64,000 nucleotides of DNA from Mucilaginibacter lappiensis (lineage in GTDB: Bacteria > Bacteroidota > Bacteroidia > Sphingobacteriales > Sphingobacteriaceae), in contig NZ_FTMG01000017.1 of assembly GCF_900155965.1 (NCBI RefSeq), positions 108,157-172,156 on the forward strand, given 5' to 3'. A model generated the notes under the pieces. That model was not told where the DNA came from. It was given only the letters and a program-made list of their open reading frames with translations, and searched no databases. Shown here piece by piece: positions 16,766 through 26,837 of the stretch. How positions within the stretch are numbered: position 1 is the stretch's first letter; every line of letters begins with the position of its first letter. Made by a program: the position numbers and the translations under genes.

Positions 16766-19700
16766 TTATCTGCCGATAATGACCTTACGGGCATAAATCT
16801 TTTGTCCAAGCAATATTTTGATGAGGTAAACACCCGGAAGTTGTGTAGTAACATCTATCACTTTGCTGAAATTTCCCTGGGGTATGGTTTGTGTATTAAG
16901 ATAAACTACTTGTCCTGCCGGATTGATTAATGATAATTTGAGATCAGCGGTGGCTTTTGTTGCGAAAACCACATTAAGCTGACTACTTGCCGGAACCGGG
17001 AACACCGATAAACCAATCTCTGTTGAATTATCAGGATTTTCAACTGTACGTGCATAGGTGTAAATATCAGACATAGTTACACATCCACCGGATAAGGTAT
17101 CAGCTACCTGATAATCGCCGCTTTGTAATGGGGCGTATATTTTATTCTTGGCTCCCACAATTGCCTTACCATTCAAAAACCATTGATTACCTGTGGCAAA
17201 ATTTGAGCTTAACGTGTTACCTGTTTGAGTAATAACGGGCTTAGAAAAACTAACAGGCAATCTTGCAGCCGACGCACAACCCATACTTTGTACCTTAATA
17301 TCATAAAAATAATAATAGAAATTTTTATAATAGGTAGTGTCTGCGGGGCCATCAGGCGTAGCGTTATTACCCGTGATGCTAAATATACTACCTATACTAA
17401 ATGGATAGCCTTTTACTCCCCCGTTATTCCGATAAATAGTAGCTTTTGTATCAAAAGTTGCAGATATGCTATAGTTACCGGCTGCAGGCAATTCCAGGTT
17501 CAAATCGTACACCTTTCCCTGATCATTAGGATCATCAGGCTGGTCTCCTGGTAGTGGAGTGGTTCGGGTAGCCTGAACATTAATAGCTTTGGTCGACACA
17601 ATCTGGCCATTACTGTTACTTACATTAAATGTTATTTTACCCGAATTACCAATGTATAACCGGGCGCTTTTAATAATCATTGGCACTTTGGTATTTATAT
17701 TTATTGCCGGAGTAAACTGATTATAGCTTCCGGATGTGAAAACATTTTTGGTAGCAGGACCTACAGAGCCTTTGAAATCATTTATACCTGCATAATAGGT
17801 ATTGTTTACAGGAGGCTGAGCAGTAATGGCCGCCGACCCATAAGCTATTGGAGTAGTATCGTTAATATTTTGATACCAGAGCAACGTGCCATCGCCCGTA
17901 CCAGATAACAAATATTGCTTACTATCAGTACAATAATAAGCACTCAGACCGCCAATTACGGCTGGTGTATTGATCACTACCGTTGCTGTTAACGAATTAT
18001 TAGAAACCACCGGATCACTGGCTAAATTGCTGGAAGCAGTTATAATATAAGTGTCACCTGCTACCGCATTAAACTTTTGGCTAAAGGTGTAATTATCCTC
18101 AGCCAGAGATTGCAATGTCCCGGTATAAGTTTCGTTGTATGTAGTTTTAGTATTATCGGGCGAAGTGATAGTAACTGTAACCGGTATGTTGCTGATGGAC
18201 GCACTACCAAAATTTTTGAGCCGGATTGTAACCGGTGTACTTGCCGAGCAAGTGCCACTTGATCCCGGGTCTACAATAGCTACAACACCAGCATCAATGC
18301 TGGTTTGTAAGAACTGCACCCGATAATCTTGGGTTTCGCCCTTGGCATAGGTGCCGCAGGCTTTTATAGTTGAAGTGTCGCCCGTTTCGGTTAATACCAC
18401 GCGCATTAAACTATAATTACCCGGAATTACAGATCCCGGAACTTTAATATTGGCAGTAAACGTTCCTGTACCATTAATCACATTAGTGGTAGCAGCAAGC
18501 TCATCGTTATCAAAAACGCCATTGCCATTCCAATCCACAAATACTTTAGCTGCTTTGTTAAAATTGCCACCACAGGTACCTAAGGTAATACTCAAAGGAT
18601 AGGTTTTAGCCTGCTCCAACTGAACGGTAAGATTGGTATAATCTGAATAACTTTTACAGCCCGCGGCAGGAGTATTATTTATGTTTGATAGTTTTACGTT
18701 ATCAATGCGTGAATCGGCATTTGATAGCGGTGCCGATGTACAATAGGTGGTTCCGCCTGCGCCGGTAACAATAAGTGAATATGCCTGTGGCCCTTGCTTT
18801 AAAGTACCTTTGTGCGATACCGTTATAGTATAACTTTTACCAGGAGTAGTATTAGATATATAAACCTGTTCAATATTATCACGGATATTATCGCCGGTTG
18901 TGGCGGCTGCTGAGGGAGCATCGGGGTTTAACACCCAGGGATTATAAGTAGTACTGCCATCACTGACCCGGATATCCAAATCGTTAACCAATTTTGGGGT
19001 ACGGTTATTAATTGTTCCATCAGCATTGGGTGTGCCTTCCGGGTCTGTCCATGATATAGTTGCAGACAGCACATCATTGCCCGATGCTACAACAGTAAAG
19101 GTTTGTTTTTGTCCTTGTTGCAGTGAGTTTTCGCTAATGATGCTTTTTGTACCATTATCTGTGATGGCCTGAGCAGCTTTTTTTGTATTAAGCAGCCCCC
19201 ATCCATAAATATAATCAGGCCCTACATTACCGCCATCAAAGGCAGTTTGGCATACTAATCCTTTTAAAGTGGCTGCCCGCATGAAAGCCCCCCCGTTTTT
19301 TTGGGCATAATATTCCTGTAGCAAATACAGTGAGCCGGTAATATTAGGCGCGGCCATTGAGGTTCCGGAAAGAGTGAGGTACGCAGCAGGGTTGGCCACT
19401 CCAACAGATAATACATTTACACCGTTACCCACTATATCGGGCTTAATGCGGCCGTCATCTGTGGGGCCCCAACTGCTAAAAAACGCAGTGGTGATATCCT
19501 GTCGGCTGCTTGGTCCAAATGGCAATGGGTTTACGCCGCCAACAGTAAGTATATTTTTGGCATTACCCGTGGTGCTGATAATATCGTAACCACTATTATC
19601 GCTGATGCCGGCTGGTCTTGGCCCCTTATCAACTAAAGTTTGATCAGTTTTACTTTTGTAGCCATAATAGTCGGCTCCTACAGCCGGGCCATTACTAGAC

Positions 19701-20509
19701 CGGCTATTCCCCGCCGATTCCACGATGAGGTAATAGGGTGCATTGTAAGCAATCTTGTCCCATGCCTGGGCCCGGGTATCATAAAAACCAAAAGTATAAT
19801 CAACAGTATCGCCGGGTAGGCCGTACCATTCCCAGCGGTTATTGGTATCGTTGAAATTCCAACCCGCCTCATCTCCATAGGAATGATTGGATAATAATAA
19901 TCCCGATGCGGCTGCACTCATTTCGGCTATGTCATTATTATAATCGTATGATTGCAGGGTAGCAGCATTAAAAGCCATCCCCTTAGCCGGAGCATATACT
20001 CCACGGGCTATCATGGTACCGGCTACATGGGTAGTATGGTCAAGCACTGAAGCTCCATCTTTAATAGTGATACTTTTGCCGGCAAATTCCTGATGGGCGG
20101 TATATACTGAGCCACCATCCCAGATAGCCAGCTTATTATTTAAAAAAGTGCTGGAGCCCGATAAATTGAGCCCGAGCGAGCCTCCCGGTTGTACCGTATT
20201 GGTGCCAGTAGTAGCTGCCGATGTAGTATTATTATGGGTGATGAGATAAATAGGAAAACCTAAAGCGTTAACACCTTGCAAGGATACCAGGTTACCGTTT
20301 CTGGTATGGCGCTGCACACTCCACCCCCTGCTTGCAGCCAGGGATAAGGCCTGTTTGTGACTAGCCTCGTAAGTACTGCGTATCTGGCTGGAAAAACGTG
20401 TTAACTCGGCACGTTTGGCGTCGGTTACCAGCGCTTGTTGGGCAAAAGTGCTGGCCCTTGCACACAGCAATAAAAAACATATACAAATTGCTGCGTAAGA
20501 TTTATTCAT
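16766..20509 (-). CDS. T9SS-exported S8 subtilisin-like protease with GEVED and CARDB-type domains
   Basis: 1247 residues. Signal peptide ends near FAQQ. The subtilase domain (about 110-460) has Asp131 (WDGGS), His161 (HTTHVAGT) and Ser384 (SGTSMAAPN). Then come a P-domain-like sandwich, a GEVED domain (about 600-740; VFVDWNGNGVFDNDE ... GETQDYRV), a CARDB-like domain (ANVxI/V repeats, about 745-850), and further immunoglobulin-like parts. The last ~75 residues (VFPVPASSQLNVVF ... GVYLIKI ... ARKVIIGR) form a type A sorting domain of the type IX secretion system, so it is secreted or held on the cell surface. GldB at 22623 fits the same envelope machinery. Confidence 0.92.
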   Translation of the reverse strand: MNKSYAAICICFLLLCARASTFAQQALVTDAKRAELTRFSSQIRSTYEASHKQALSLAASRGWSVQRHTRNGNLVSLQGVNALGFPIYLITHNNTTSAATTGTNTVQPGGSLGLNLSGSSTFLNNKLAIWDGGSVYTAHQEFAGKSITIKDGASVLDHTTHVAGTMIARGVYAPAKGMAFNAATLQSYDYNNDIAEMSAAASGLLLSNHSYGDEAGWNFNDTNNRWEWYGLPGDTVDYTFGFYDTRAQAWDKIAYNAPYYLIVESAGNSRSSNGPAVGADYYGYKSKTDQTLVDKGPRPAGISDNSGYDIISTTGNAKNILTVGGVNPLPFGPSSRQDITTAFFSSWGPTDDGRIKPDIVGNGVNVLSVGVANPAAYLTLSGTSMAAPNITGSLYLLQEYYAQKNGGAFMRAATLKGLVCQTAFDGGNVGPDYIYGWGLLNTKKAAQAITDNGTKSIISENSLQQGQKQTFTVVASGNDVLSATISWTDPEGTPNADGTINNRTPKLVNDLDIRVSDGSTTYNPWVLNPDAPSAAATTGDNIRDNIEQVYISNTTPGKSYTITVSHKGTLKQGPQAYSLIVTGAGGTTYCTSAPLSNADSRIDNVKLSNINNTPAAGCKSYSDYTNLTVQLEQAKTYPLSITLGTCGGNFNKAAKVFVDWNGNGVFDNDELAATTNVINGTGTFTANIKVPGSVIPGNYSLMRVVLTETGDTSTIKACGTYAKGETQDYRVQFLQTSIDAGVVAIVDPGSSGTCSASTPVTIRLKNFGSASISNIPVTVTITSPDNTKTTYNETYTGTLQSLAEDNYTFSQKFNAVAGDTYIITASSNLASDPVVSNNSLTATVVINTPAVIGGLSAYYCTDSKQYLLSGTGDGTLLWYQNINDTTPIAYGSAAITAQPPVNNTYYAGINDFKGSVGPATKNVFTSGSYNQFTPAININTKVPMIIKSARLYIGNSGKITFNVSNSNGQIVSTKAINVQATRTTPLPGDQPDDPNDQGKVYDLNLELPAAGNYSISATFDTKATIYRNNGGVKGYPFSIGSIFSITGNNATPDGPADTTYYKNFYYYFYDIKVQSMGCASAARLPVSFSKPVITQTGNTLSSNFATGNQWFLNGKAIVGAKNKIYAPLQSGDYQVADTLSGGCVTMSDIYTYARTVENPDNSTEIGLSVFPVPASSQLNVVFATKATADLKLSLINPAGQVVYLNTQTIPQGNFSKVIDVTTQLPGVYLIKILLGQKIYARKVIIGR

Positions 20510-20766
20510 AGATCTGAGATATAGGCATTTTTACAGCCCTAAATCTATAAATATTCCTTTAGTTATTAAAGCCAAACCCAATTAAAGCTTATTAAATACG
20601 CTGTATATAATACAACCTATGGAAACTTGACAACATCGCTTTGATAATCGACAGGGTGAGTATTCCTCGTTACACCGGCTTTTGCCGAAATATTTTGCCA
20701 GGATCACTAAGGGTATGTCAACTGCAAATTGACGTATAGTCTTGGATTGGGTTGACTCAATTGACA

Positions 20767-20871
20767 AAAAAGTGGGTTTACATGGTTTACACTTTTTATG
20801 GTTAACATGCATGCAAATTACTATAAATCAAACACTTACACTTTATTTCATCAAAAAAGTGTAAACCATGT
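20767..20871. repeat. TIR element with GGTTTACA boxes, copy A
   Basis: The ends are an 18-bp perfect inverted repeat (ACATGGTTTACACTTTTT at 20780-20797, complement at 20854-20871). GGTTTACA is doubled with a 9-base step just inside the left edge. The first 42 bases (20767-20808) are identical to 57809-57850 in copy B. The remainder of the 20510-20915 gap has no gene that I can support. Confidence 0.8.
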
Positions 20872-20915
20872 TTTAGCGATGACAAAAAATATATAAAACT
20901 TTAATAATCAATTAC

Positions 20916-22565
20916 TTACGAAAGATATTTACCTACAATAGGCATCCGGCGCCCCATACCAAATGCTTTTGGCGATACCCGGAGTATAGGCGGGGTTTGA
21001 TAACGTTTATGCTCGGCCAGATTGGTCAACCTGATCACCCGGCGAACTATGGCTTCGTCATAACCCATTTTGATGATATCGGTTGATGAACGGCGATTCT
21101 CGATGTACTCCGCCAGAATTTTATCCAGAATATCATATTCAGGTAAGGAGTCGGTATCCTTTTGATCGGGCCTGAGCTCTGCTGATGGTGGTTTGATGAT
21201 AGAATTGATCGGGATGATTTCTTTATCCCTATTGATGTAACGGGCCAGCTCAAAAACCTGCGTTTTGTAAACATCCCCAATTACGGATATACCACCGCAC
21301 ATATCGCCATATAAAGTACCGTAGCCAACTGCGGCTTCACTTTTATTGCTGGTATTTAATAGAATATAGCCAAACTTATTGCACATAGCCATCAGTAATA
21401 TAGCGCGACTGCGTGATTGTATGTTTTCTTCGGCTATGTTAAATGGCAGGTTATTGAATTGCGGGTGTAGCGCGGTTTCAATAGCTCCGGTGATATTTTT
21501 AATCGGAACCAGTTCACTTTTGCAACCCAGGTTATTCACCAGATCCTCTGCATCTTTTAACGAGTGATCCGAAGAGAAGCGTGATGGCAACAACACGGCC
21601 ATCACATTTTGAGCGCCCAAAGCTTCGGCTGCTAATGCACATACCACAGCGGAGTCGATACCGCCAGACAAACCAAGGATGGCCTGCTTAAAGCCCGATT
21701 TATAAAAATAATCGCGGATACCCAATATGATGGCCTGGTGTATCTGTTCAATATCGGCAGCACGTTCGGCTTTCAAGGTTGTGGGGTGATCAAAGCTGAT
21801 AGAGGCATCCTCATTTAAGGTGTAGTATGCCAGGTTTTCTTCAAAATAGGGTAACTCATCAATCAATTTACCGGTGTTATCAAAAACCAATGATCCGCCA
21901 TCAAATATCAATTCTGTTTGTGCCCCTATCTGGTTTACATACAGCAAGGGTAAATGGTAACGACTGGCATTATCACTTAAAATAGCTATACGCTCCTCGT
22001 CATGGTTATAAGCAAAGGGCGATGCGGCTATATTGATCATTACATCAGGCTGTTGATGGATCAGACTATCCATTGGCCTGGTAATATATAGTGGATTTTC
22101 GATGGTATTCCACAGATCCTCACAAATGGTCAATGCTATCTTTTTGCCTTTAAATTCAATACAATTAAACTCGGTTGAGGGTTCAAAATATCGATACTCG
22201 TCAAATACATCATAATTGGGCAGCAGGGCTTTGTTTACCACAGCCTTTACCTGTCCGTTTTCAATAAAGTAAGCGGAGTTGTTCAGGTCTTTCCCCTCCT
22301 CTTTATGATTATAGGTAGGCAAACCAATAATACAGGCTATATCGGTACATACCGCAGCTATCTTTTTTGCCGATTCATCGCACAGATCAATAAATTCATC
22401 AAACTCCAGAAAATCACGCGCGGGATAACCAGAAACACACAATTCGGCAAATACCACCAGGTCGGCGCCGTTTTTTTTGGCCTTTTGTATATGGTCGATA
22501 ATTTTGGCTGTATTCGATTCGAAGTTACCAATATGATAGTTAAGCTGGGCTAATGCAATTTTCAT
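20916..22565 (-). CDS. nadE: Glutamine-dependent NAD+ synthetase
   Basis: 549 residues combining a nitrilase-type glutaminase (residues ~1-265) and an ammonia-dependent NAD synthase. Glutaminase triad: Glu in VVFAELCVSGYPARDF, Lys in NKALLPNYDVFDEYRYF, Cys in ALTICEDLWN. The synthase PP-loop is LGLSGGIDSAVV. It makes NAD+ from deamido-NAD, ATP and glutamine, the last step of NAD synthesis. It is divergent from gldB with only 57 bases between starts, so the two promoters share that gap. Confidence 0.96.
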   Translation of the reverse strand: MKIALAQLNYHIGNFESNTAKIIDHIQKAKKNGADLVVFAELCVSGYPARDFLEFDEFIDLCDESAKKIAAVCTDIACIIGLPTYNHKEEGKDLNNSAYFIENGQVKAVVNKALLPNYDVFDEYRYFEPSTEFNCIEFKGKKIALTICEDLWNTIENPLYITRPMDSLIHQQPDVMINIAASPFAYNHDEERIAILSDNASRYHLPLLYVNQIGAQTELIFDGGSLVFDNTGKLIDELPYFEENLAYYTLNEDASISFDHPTTLKAERAADIEQIHQAIILGIRDYFYKSGFKQAILGLSGGIDSAVVCALAAEALGAQNVMAVLLPSRFSSDHSLKDAEDLVNNLGCKSELVPIKNITGAIETALHPQFNNLPFNIAEENIQSRSRAILLMAMCNKFGYILLNTSNKSEAAVGYGTLYGDMCGGISVIGDVYKTQVFELARYINRDKEIIPINSIIKPPSAELRPDQKDTDSLPEYDILDKILAEYIENRRSSTDIIKMGYDEAIVRRVIRLTNLAEHKRYQTPPILRVSPKAFGMGRRMPIVGKYLS

Positions 22566-22622
22566 GAATAGTATAGTAACGTATTAATGCAAATAAAAAT
22601 TATTTTTGCTCAAAGGATAAAG

Positions 22623-23660
22623 ATGATAAACCCCCGGCTCAAAGCAAAGCAAATTTACTTAATTTTTTCCATCGCCCTGATATTCGCGTCATGCGGGCGC
22701 AACAAAAAGGTTGATGTAAGTAATATCAATATGGAAGTTAAGGTAGAGCGATTTGATCGCGACTTTGATGCCATGCGCACTAAGCCAATGACTGCGCAAG
22801 CCATTTATTTGCAGCAAAAATACGGTGCTTTTTATCTCGATTTTATAAGCCGCATCCTGGTGGCAGGCACTACTGCTGATACGGCTTATTTTAAGACCCT
22901 CCACGAGGTTTTTAATGGCAAGGCCTATATCGATCTGAAACATGATGTAGATGCCGCCTATCCCAACATGGATGCGCAGAATGCCAGCCTTACACAGGCA
23001 TTTAAATACATTAAGTATTACTATCCGCAAAAAAGATTACCCAAAGTTTATGCTTATTTTTCGGGTTTCCAGGCACAAACTTCTATTGGGGATGGCTATT
23101 TTGCCGTAGGACTTGATCTGTTTTTGGGTGCCGATTCCCGCTTCTACCCTGCTCTTACCAATGCATTCCCACATTATATGTCCAGGCATTTTACCCCCGA
23201 AAATATAGCCCCGCGCGTAGTGGAAGGTATTGCCCGCGAGGATATGTTCCCGGAGGATGACAATAATAAATCGATGCTCGAAAAAATGGTTTACAACGGC
23301 AAGATCATGTATTTTATGGATCGTATACTGCCGGAGGTTGGCGATACCACCAAAATTGGTTATACTGCTGCCCAGCTTAAATGGTGCGAGGATTTTAAAG
23401 TAAAAATATGGGGTTATTTTTTAGATGAAAACCTGCTTTACGAAACCGATTATCCTAAAATCCAGAAATATTTTACCGAAGCCCCCTTTACTCCCGGTTT
23501 GGGCGAAAAAAACGAGTCGGCGCCAAAATTGGCGGTCTGGACAGGCTGGCAGATTGTACGGGAGTATATGGATAAGCATCCTGAAGTTACCCTGCCCCAG
23601 TTAATGGCCGAAAAGGATGCGCAGAAGATACTCAATCAATCGAAGTATAGACCTAAGTAG
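22623..23660 (+). CDS. gldB: Gliding motility lipoprotein GldB
   Basis: 345 residues from ATG 22623; an in-frame ATG at 22587 would put twelve polar residues before the signal peptide, so 22623 is preferred. Lipobox at FASCGRN. The body matches the GldB family (VERFDRDFDAM near the N-terminus, YAYFSGFQAQTSIGDGYFAVGLDLFLG in the middle, LYETDYPKIQKYFTEAPFTPGLGE near the end). GldB is needed for gliding and works with the GldK-N/T9SS export machinery; in non-gliding relatives it is retained for T9SS function. It is followed by a strong bidirectional terminator. Confidence 0.9.
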   Translation: MINPRLKAKQIYLIFSIALIFASCGRNKKVDVSNINMEVKVERFDRDFDAMRTKPMTAQAIYLQQKYGAFYLDFISRILVAGTTADTAYFKTLHEVFNGKAYIDLKHDVDAAYPNMDAQNASLTQAFKYIKYYYPQKRLPKVYAYFSGFQAQTSIGDGYFAVGLDLFLGADSRFYPALTNAFPHYMSRHFTPENIAPRVVEGIAREDMFPEDDNNKSMLEKMVYNGKIMYFMDRILPEVGDTTKIGYTAAQLKWCEDFKVKIWGYFLDENLLYETDYPKIQKYFTEAPFTPGLGEKNESAPKLAVWTGWQIVREYMDKHPEVTLPQLMAEKDAQKILNQSKYRPK

Positions 23661-23742
23661 ATGTGCAGATTAACTTCGTTGAGGGCTTCCCCGTTTCAAA
23701 TGTTTGGATATGCAAATGATTGATGCCTTGTAACCAGGCAAT

Positions 23743-23787
23743 AAAAAAAGCAGCCTCTCTGAAATTCAGAGAGGCTGCTTTTTTTAT
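23743..23787. terminator. Bidirectional intrinsic terminator after gldB
   Basis: Perfect stem GCAGCCTCTCTGA / TCAGAGAGGCTGC with a three-base loop, A-run before and T-run after, so it works on both strands. It separates gldB from the small membrane protein gene on the minus strand. Confidence 0.95.
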
Positions 23788-23832
23788 ATTTGAAATTCAT
23801 CTGCACATCTAAAATTTGCGCATCTGCATATC

Positions 23833-24027
23833 TTATTTGATGATCCTGAAAACAGTTCTTAAACCTATTGCCACGCCTAAAATAAGCAACAAGTTAGCTA
23901 TCCACGAAAAATAGGTTGAGTTTTCATCACCAGCAAAACGAATGAAAACACCTGTTATGCCAATAGCGATAGCTAAAACCAATATTTTATAATGTTGTTC
24001 TGAATTAGCGTTTTGTGTAGACTCCAT
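23833..24027 (-). CDS. Small two-helix membrane protein
   Basis: 64 residues: a polar N-terminus, then two hydrophobic helices (about 17-34, ILVLAIAIGITGVFIRFA, and 42-60, IANLLLILGVAIGLRTVF). It looks like the short uncharacterised inner-membrane proteins common in Bacteroidota. No motif suggests a function. It sits alone between a terminator and a DUF4349 lipoprotein 60 bases upstream on the same strand, and might be co-transcribed with that gene. Confidence 0.65.
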   Translation of the reverse strand: MESTQNANSEQHYKILVLAIAIGITGVFIRFAGDENSTYFSWIANLLLILGVAIGLRTVFRIIK

Positions 24028-24087
24028 GGTACTTTTATTTAATGTTGGGCAAAAATAGAAATGTTTACGGAATTTACCACCAATTTT

Positions 24088-24957
24088 TTAGGATTTTATC
24101 GTATCAGGTAATATAGAATATTTTCTTTTATAATAACGGATAAACAACCAGGCACTCACACCACCTAACACAAGAAATACCCACGCATTAGCTAACCCGA
24201 TAACCAATTCAGCAAAAAGCGACCAACCATAGGCTAAAGCGCCTAAAAACCTTTTATGAACAGGTAATTGATAGGCCGATGGATCATCATTGGCAACAAC
24301 CTCTTTAACTATGCCATTGTTTTGATAAAAACTCAAAGTTAGGGTGCTTAATTTAACAGCCTTATCTATTTTAAGATTGTTTATTTTACTATCAACTAAA
24401 TCATCTTTCATCGTTAATTCGGTAGTGGCGTTTTTATCTCTTTTATTTTGTTCGGCAACAAATGCGGCTTTATTACCCTGTTTTAATTTGGACGATAAAT
24501 ATTCAAGTGATTTATCGTCAATATCCATTTTGCTGGAGTTGACATATAATCCTATACGGGCCACCTGAATTATAAAATCCTCCAGGTGATTGGGAGGAAT
24601 ACTCACGGTCATATCAGCAACACGGGTAAATGAGGTTATGTGCATTACCGAATCATTACTTATGCGTACATCCTGGCTCCGTTCCGTAGTAGCCTGCATT
24701 TGATGGTGCATTACTATGCCATTATATTTTGTAGTAAGTGCAGCAATATTCTCAACAGTTTGCTGTACATCTTTCACCTTAAATCGCATATCCGCAGTTT
24801 TCACCAGCTTCGATGCAGCGGAGGTATCAGCACCGGATGATCTGGCAGTATCAGTATCACCCACCTTTTGATCAGTGTTATAACCTGAGCCAGAACCCTT
24901 ACAAGCGCCCAGCAGCAAGACGGCCACCAATGGCAGCATTAAAATTTTTGTTTTCAT
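24088..24957 (-). CDS. DUF4349 lipoprotein
   Basis: 289 residues. Lipobox LLLGACKGSG (Cys19), a low-complexity linker, then the DUF4349 body: KLVKTADMRFKVKDVQQTVE, MTVSIPPNHLEDFI, and a long coiled-coil helix (SSKLKQGNKAAFVAEQNKR...). One transmembrane helix near the C-terminus (LAYGWSLFAELVIGLANAWV) is followed by a basic tail. The architecture, lipid anchor outside and helix plus basic tail inside, is standard for DUF4349, whose function is unknown. Confidence 0.85.
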   Translation of the reverse strand: MKTKILMLPLVAVLLLGACKGSGSGYNTDQKVGDTDTARSSGADTSAASKLVKTADMRFKVKDVQQTVENIAALTTKYNGIVMHHQMQATTERSQDVRISNDSVMHITSFTRVADMTVSIPPNHLEDFIIQVARIGLYVNSSKMDIDDKSLEYLSSKLKQGNKAAFVAEQNKRDKNATTELTMKDDLVDSKINNLKIDKAVKLSTLTLSFYQNNGIVKEVVANDDPSAYQLPVHKRFLGALAYGWSLFAELVIGLANAWVFLVLGGVSAWLFIRYYKRKYSILPDTIKS

Positions 24958-25100
24958 GTTGTTGTTAATTTTTTTTGGTTACTATTGATACCAAAAAAGG
25001 GAATTAGGTAACCCTTAATGAAGAGAAGCAAGAAGTCAGAAGCAAGAAGTCAGATAAAATATCTGGCATCTAACTGTTATTGCAAGAGGACTGGTAAAAC

Positions 25101-25130
25101 AAAAAAGCCCGGCATGTGCCAGGCTTTTTA
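25101..25130 (-). terminator. Intrinsic terminator of the sucA-sucB unit
   Basis: AAAAAGCCCGGCA / TGCCAGGCTTTTT hairpin with a two-base loop, 18 bases past the E2 stop on the minus strand. A- and T-runs on both sides would allow function in both directions. Confidence 0.9.
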
Positions 25131-25147
25131 ATATGATTACGGTAGTA

Positions 25148-26722
25148 TTAAACCCCTAGTAATAACCTTGCGGGATCTTCCAGTAATTGCTTTACACGTA
25201 CCAGGAAGCTTACCGATTCACGGCCGTCAATAATGCGGTGATCATATGACAGCGCCAGGTACATCATTGGGCGGATAACCACTTGTCCGTTTACGGCAAC
25301 CGGGCGTTCAATGATATTGTGCATACCCAATATAGCCGATTGAGGCGAGTTTAATATCGGGGTTGACATCATAGAACCAAATACACCACCATTGGTGATA
25401 GTGAAAGTACCACCTGTCATTTCAGGAATGGTTAATTTGTTTTCACGGGCTTTACCGGCTAATACAACAATCTCCTTTTCAATTTCGGCAAGGCTCAAAG
25501 TATCTGCATTACGGATCACCGGAACAACCAAACCTTTAGGGGCAGATACAGCGATAGAAATATCAGCAAAGTTGCTGTACACTACTTCTTCGCCTTCAAT
25601 ACGAGCGCCAACAGCGGGCCAGTCTTTTAAAGCCTCGGTAACCGCCTTGGTAAAGAACGACATGAAGCCTAAGCCTACGCCGTGTTTCTCTTTAAATTTA
25701 TCTTTGTATTTACCGCGCAGTTCCATGATTGGCTGCATATCTACCTCGTTAAAGGTAGTTAGCATAGCTGTTTCATTTTTAACAGCAACCAAACGTTTGG
25801 CCACTGTTTTACGCAGCGAGGTCATTTTTTCGCGTTTCTCGCTTCTTTCGCCGGCTATAACTGGTGCGGCAACAGGAGCTGAAACTGCAGGTTGTGCAGC
25901 AGGTTTAGCCGGTGCAGTCTGCGCGTTCAGGGCATCCCCTTTAGTGATACGACCATCAACACCGGTGCCATTTACACCTTTAGGATCAACACCTTTTTCG
26001 GCCAGTATTTTGGCAGCAGCAGGTGATGGGGTACCGGAGGCATAAGTTACCGCGCCATCGGCTTTGGTAGGTGCTCCACCGCGTGGCGACTCATCTGTAG
26101 CGCTTACAACCGCAGGCGTTACAGGTGTAGCCTGTACAGCAGCGCCTGCCCCTTCAATGGTACAAACAACCGCGCCAATAGGCAATACGTCACCTTCTTT
26201 AGCTATAGTTTTTAATACACCGGCTTTTTCGGCAGTTAATTCAAATGTTGCTTTATCTGATTCCAGCTCTGCGAGGGCTTCATCCATTTCAACAGTATCG
26301 CCATCTTTTTTTATCCAGCGCGATAAAGTAACTTCTGTTATAGATTCCCCTACTGTAGGTACTTTAATTTCTAATGAACCAGCAGCAGGTGCAACAGCAA
26401 CCGGAGCCGGAGCAGGTGCGTTAGCTACAACTTCGGGCTGTGGTTGAGCCGCAGGAGCACTTTCCTTTGCAGGAGCAGCAGCGCCAGCGCCTTCTTCAAT
26501 ATTGGCAACAACAGCACCAATAGCTAATGTATCGCCTTCTTTGGCAACTGTTTTTAGGGTACCTGCTTTTTCGGCAGTCAATTCAAAAGTGGCTTTGTCC
26601 GATTCTAATTCGGCAATAACCTCATCCATTTCCACGTGATCGCCATCTTTTTTTATCCAGCTCGATAGGGTTACTTCTGTAATTGATTCGCCTACCGGCG
26701 GAACTTTGATCGCTAAACTCAT
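25148..26722 (-). CDS. sucB: Dihydrolipoyl succinyltransferase (2-oxoglutarate dehydrogenase E2) with two lipoyl domains
   Basis: 524 residues, longer than the ~400 of one-lipoyl SucB. Two nearly identical lipoyl domains (about 2-76 and 117-191) carry the lipoyl lysines Lys43 and Lys157 in ESDKATFEL. They are joined by Ala/Pro linkers to an E3-binding domain (about 231-266, PSPAAAKILAEKG) and the catalytic core (about 295-524) with SYDHRIIDGRE near the end. It transfers succinyl groups to CoA in the TCA cycle. The E1 gene is 115 bases upstream on the same strand, so this is a sucAB operon; E3 is elsewhere. Confidence 0.95.
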   Translation of the reverse strand: MSLAIKVPPVGESITEVTLSSWIKKDGDHVEMDEVIAELESDKATFELTAEKAGTLKTVAKEGDTLAIGAVVANIEEGAGAAAPAKESAPAAQPQPEVVANAPAPAPVAVAPAAGSLEIKVPTVGESITEVTLSRWIKKDGDTVEMDEALAELESDKATFELTAEKAGVLKTIAKEGDVLPIGAVVCTIEGAGAAVQATPVTPAVVSATDESPRGGAPTKADGAVTYASGTPSPAAAKILAEKGVDPKGVNGTGVDGRITKGDALNAQTAPAKPAAQPAVSAPVAAPVIAGERSEKREKMTSLRKTVAKRLVAVKNETAMLTTFNEVDMQPIMELRGKYKDKFKEKHGVGLGFMSFFTKAVTEALKDWPAVGARIEGEEVVYSNFADISIAVSAPKGLVVPVIRNADTLSLAEIEKEIVVLAGKARENKLTIPEMTGGTFTITNGGVFGSMMSTPILNSPQSAILGMHNIIERPVAVNGQVVIRPMMYLALSYDHRIIDGRESVSFLVRVKQLLEDPARLLLGV

Positions 26723-26837
26723 ATTTTAGTTTTGTAGATTTAATATTTTATTTGGTACGGGTTTCCTGTTGCGAGGTTCGCGTAAATAGTTGTTAGCTTA
26801 ACACCCGCACCCCGAAACCCGCCACAGGCAACAGAAC

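Noticed and set aside
20582..20812. 76-codon minus-strand frame upstream of the subtilase
   Set aside because: It overlaps the TIR element copy A and has no recognisable protein features.
25392..26045. 217-codon frame opposite the SucB gene
   Set aside because: It is antisense to a well-supported gene; long antisense frames are expected opposite Ala/Pro/Lys-rich coding sequence.
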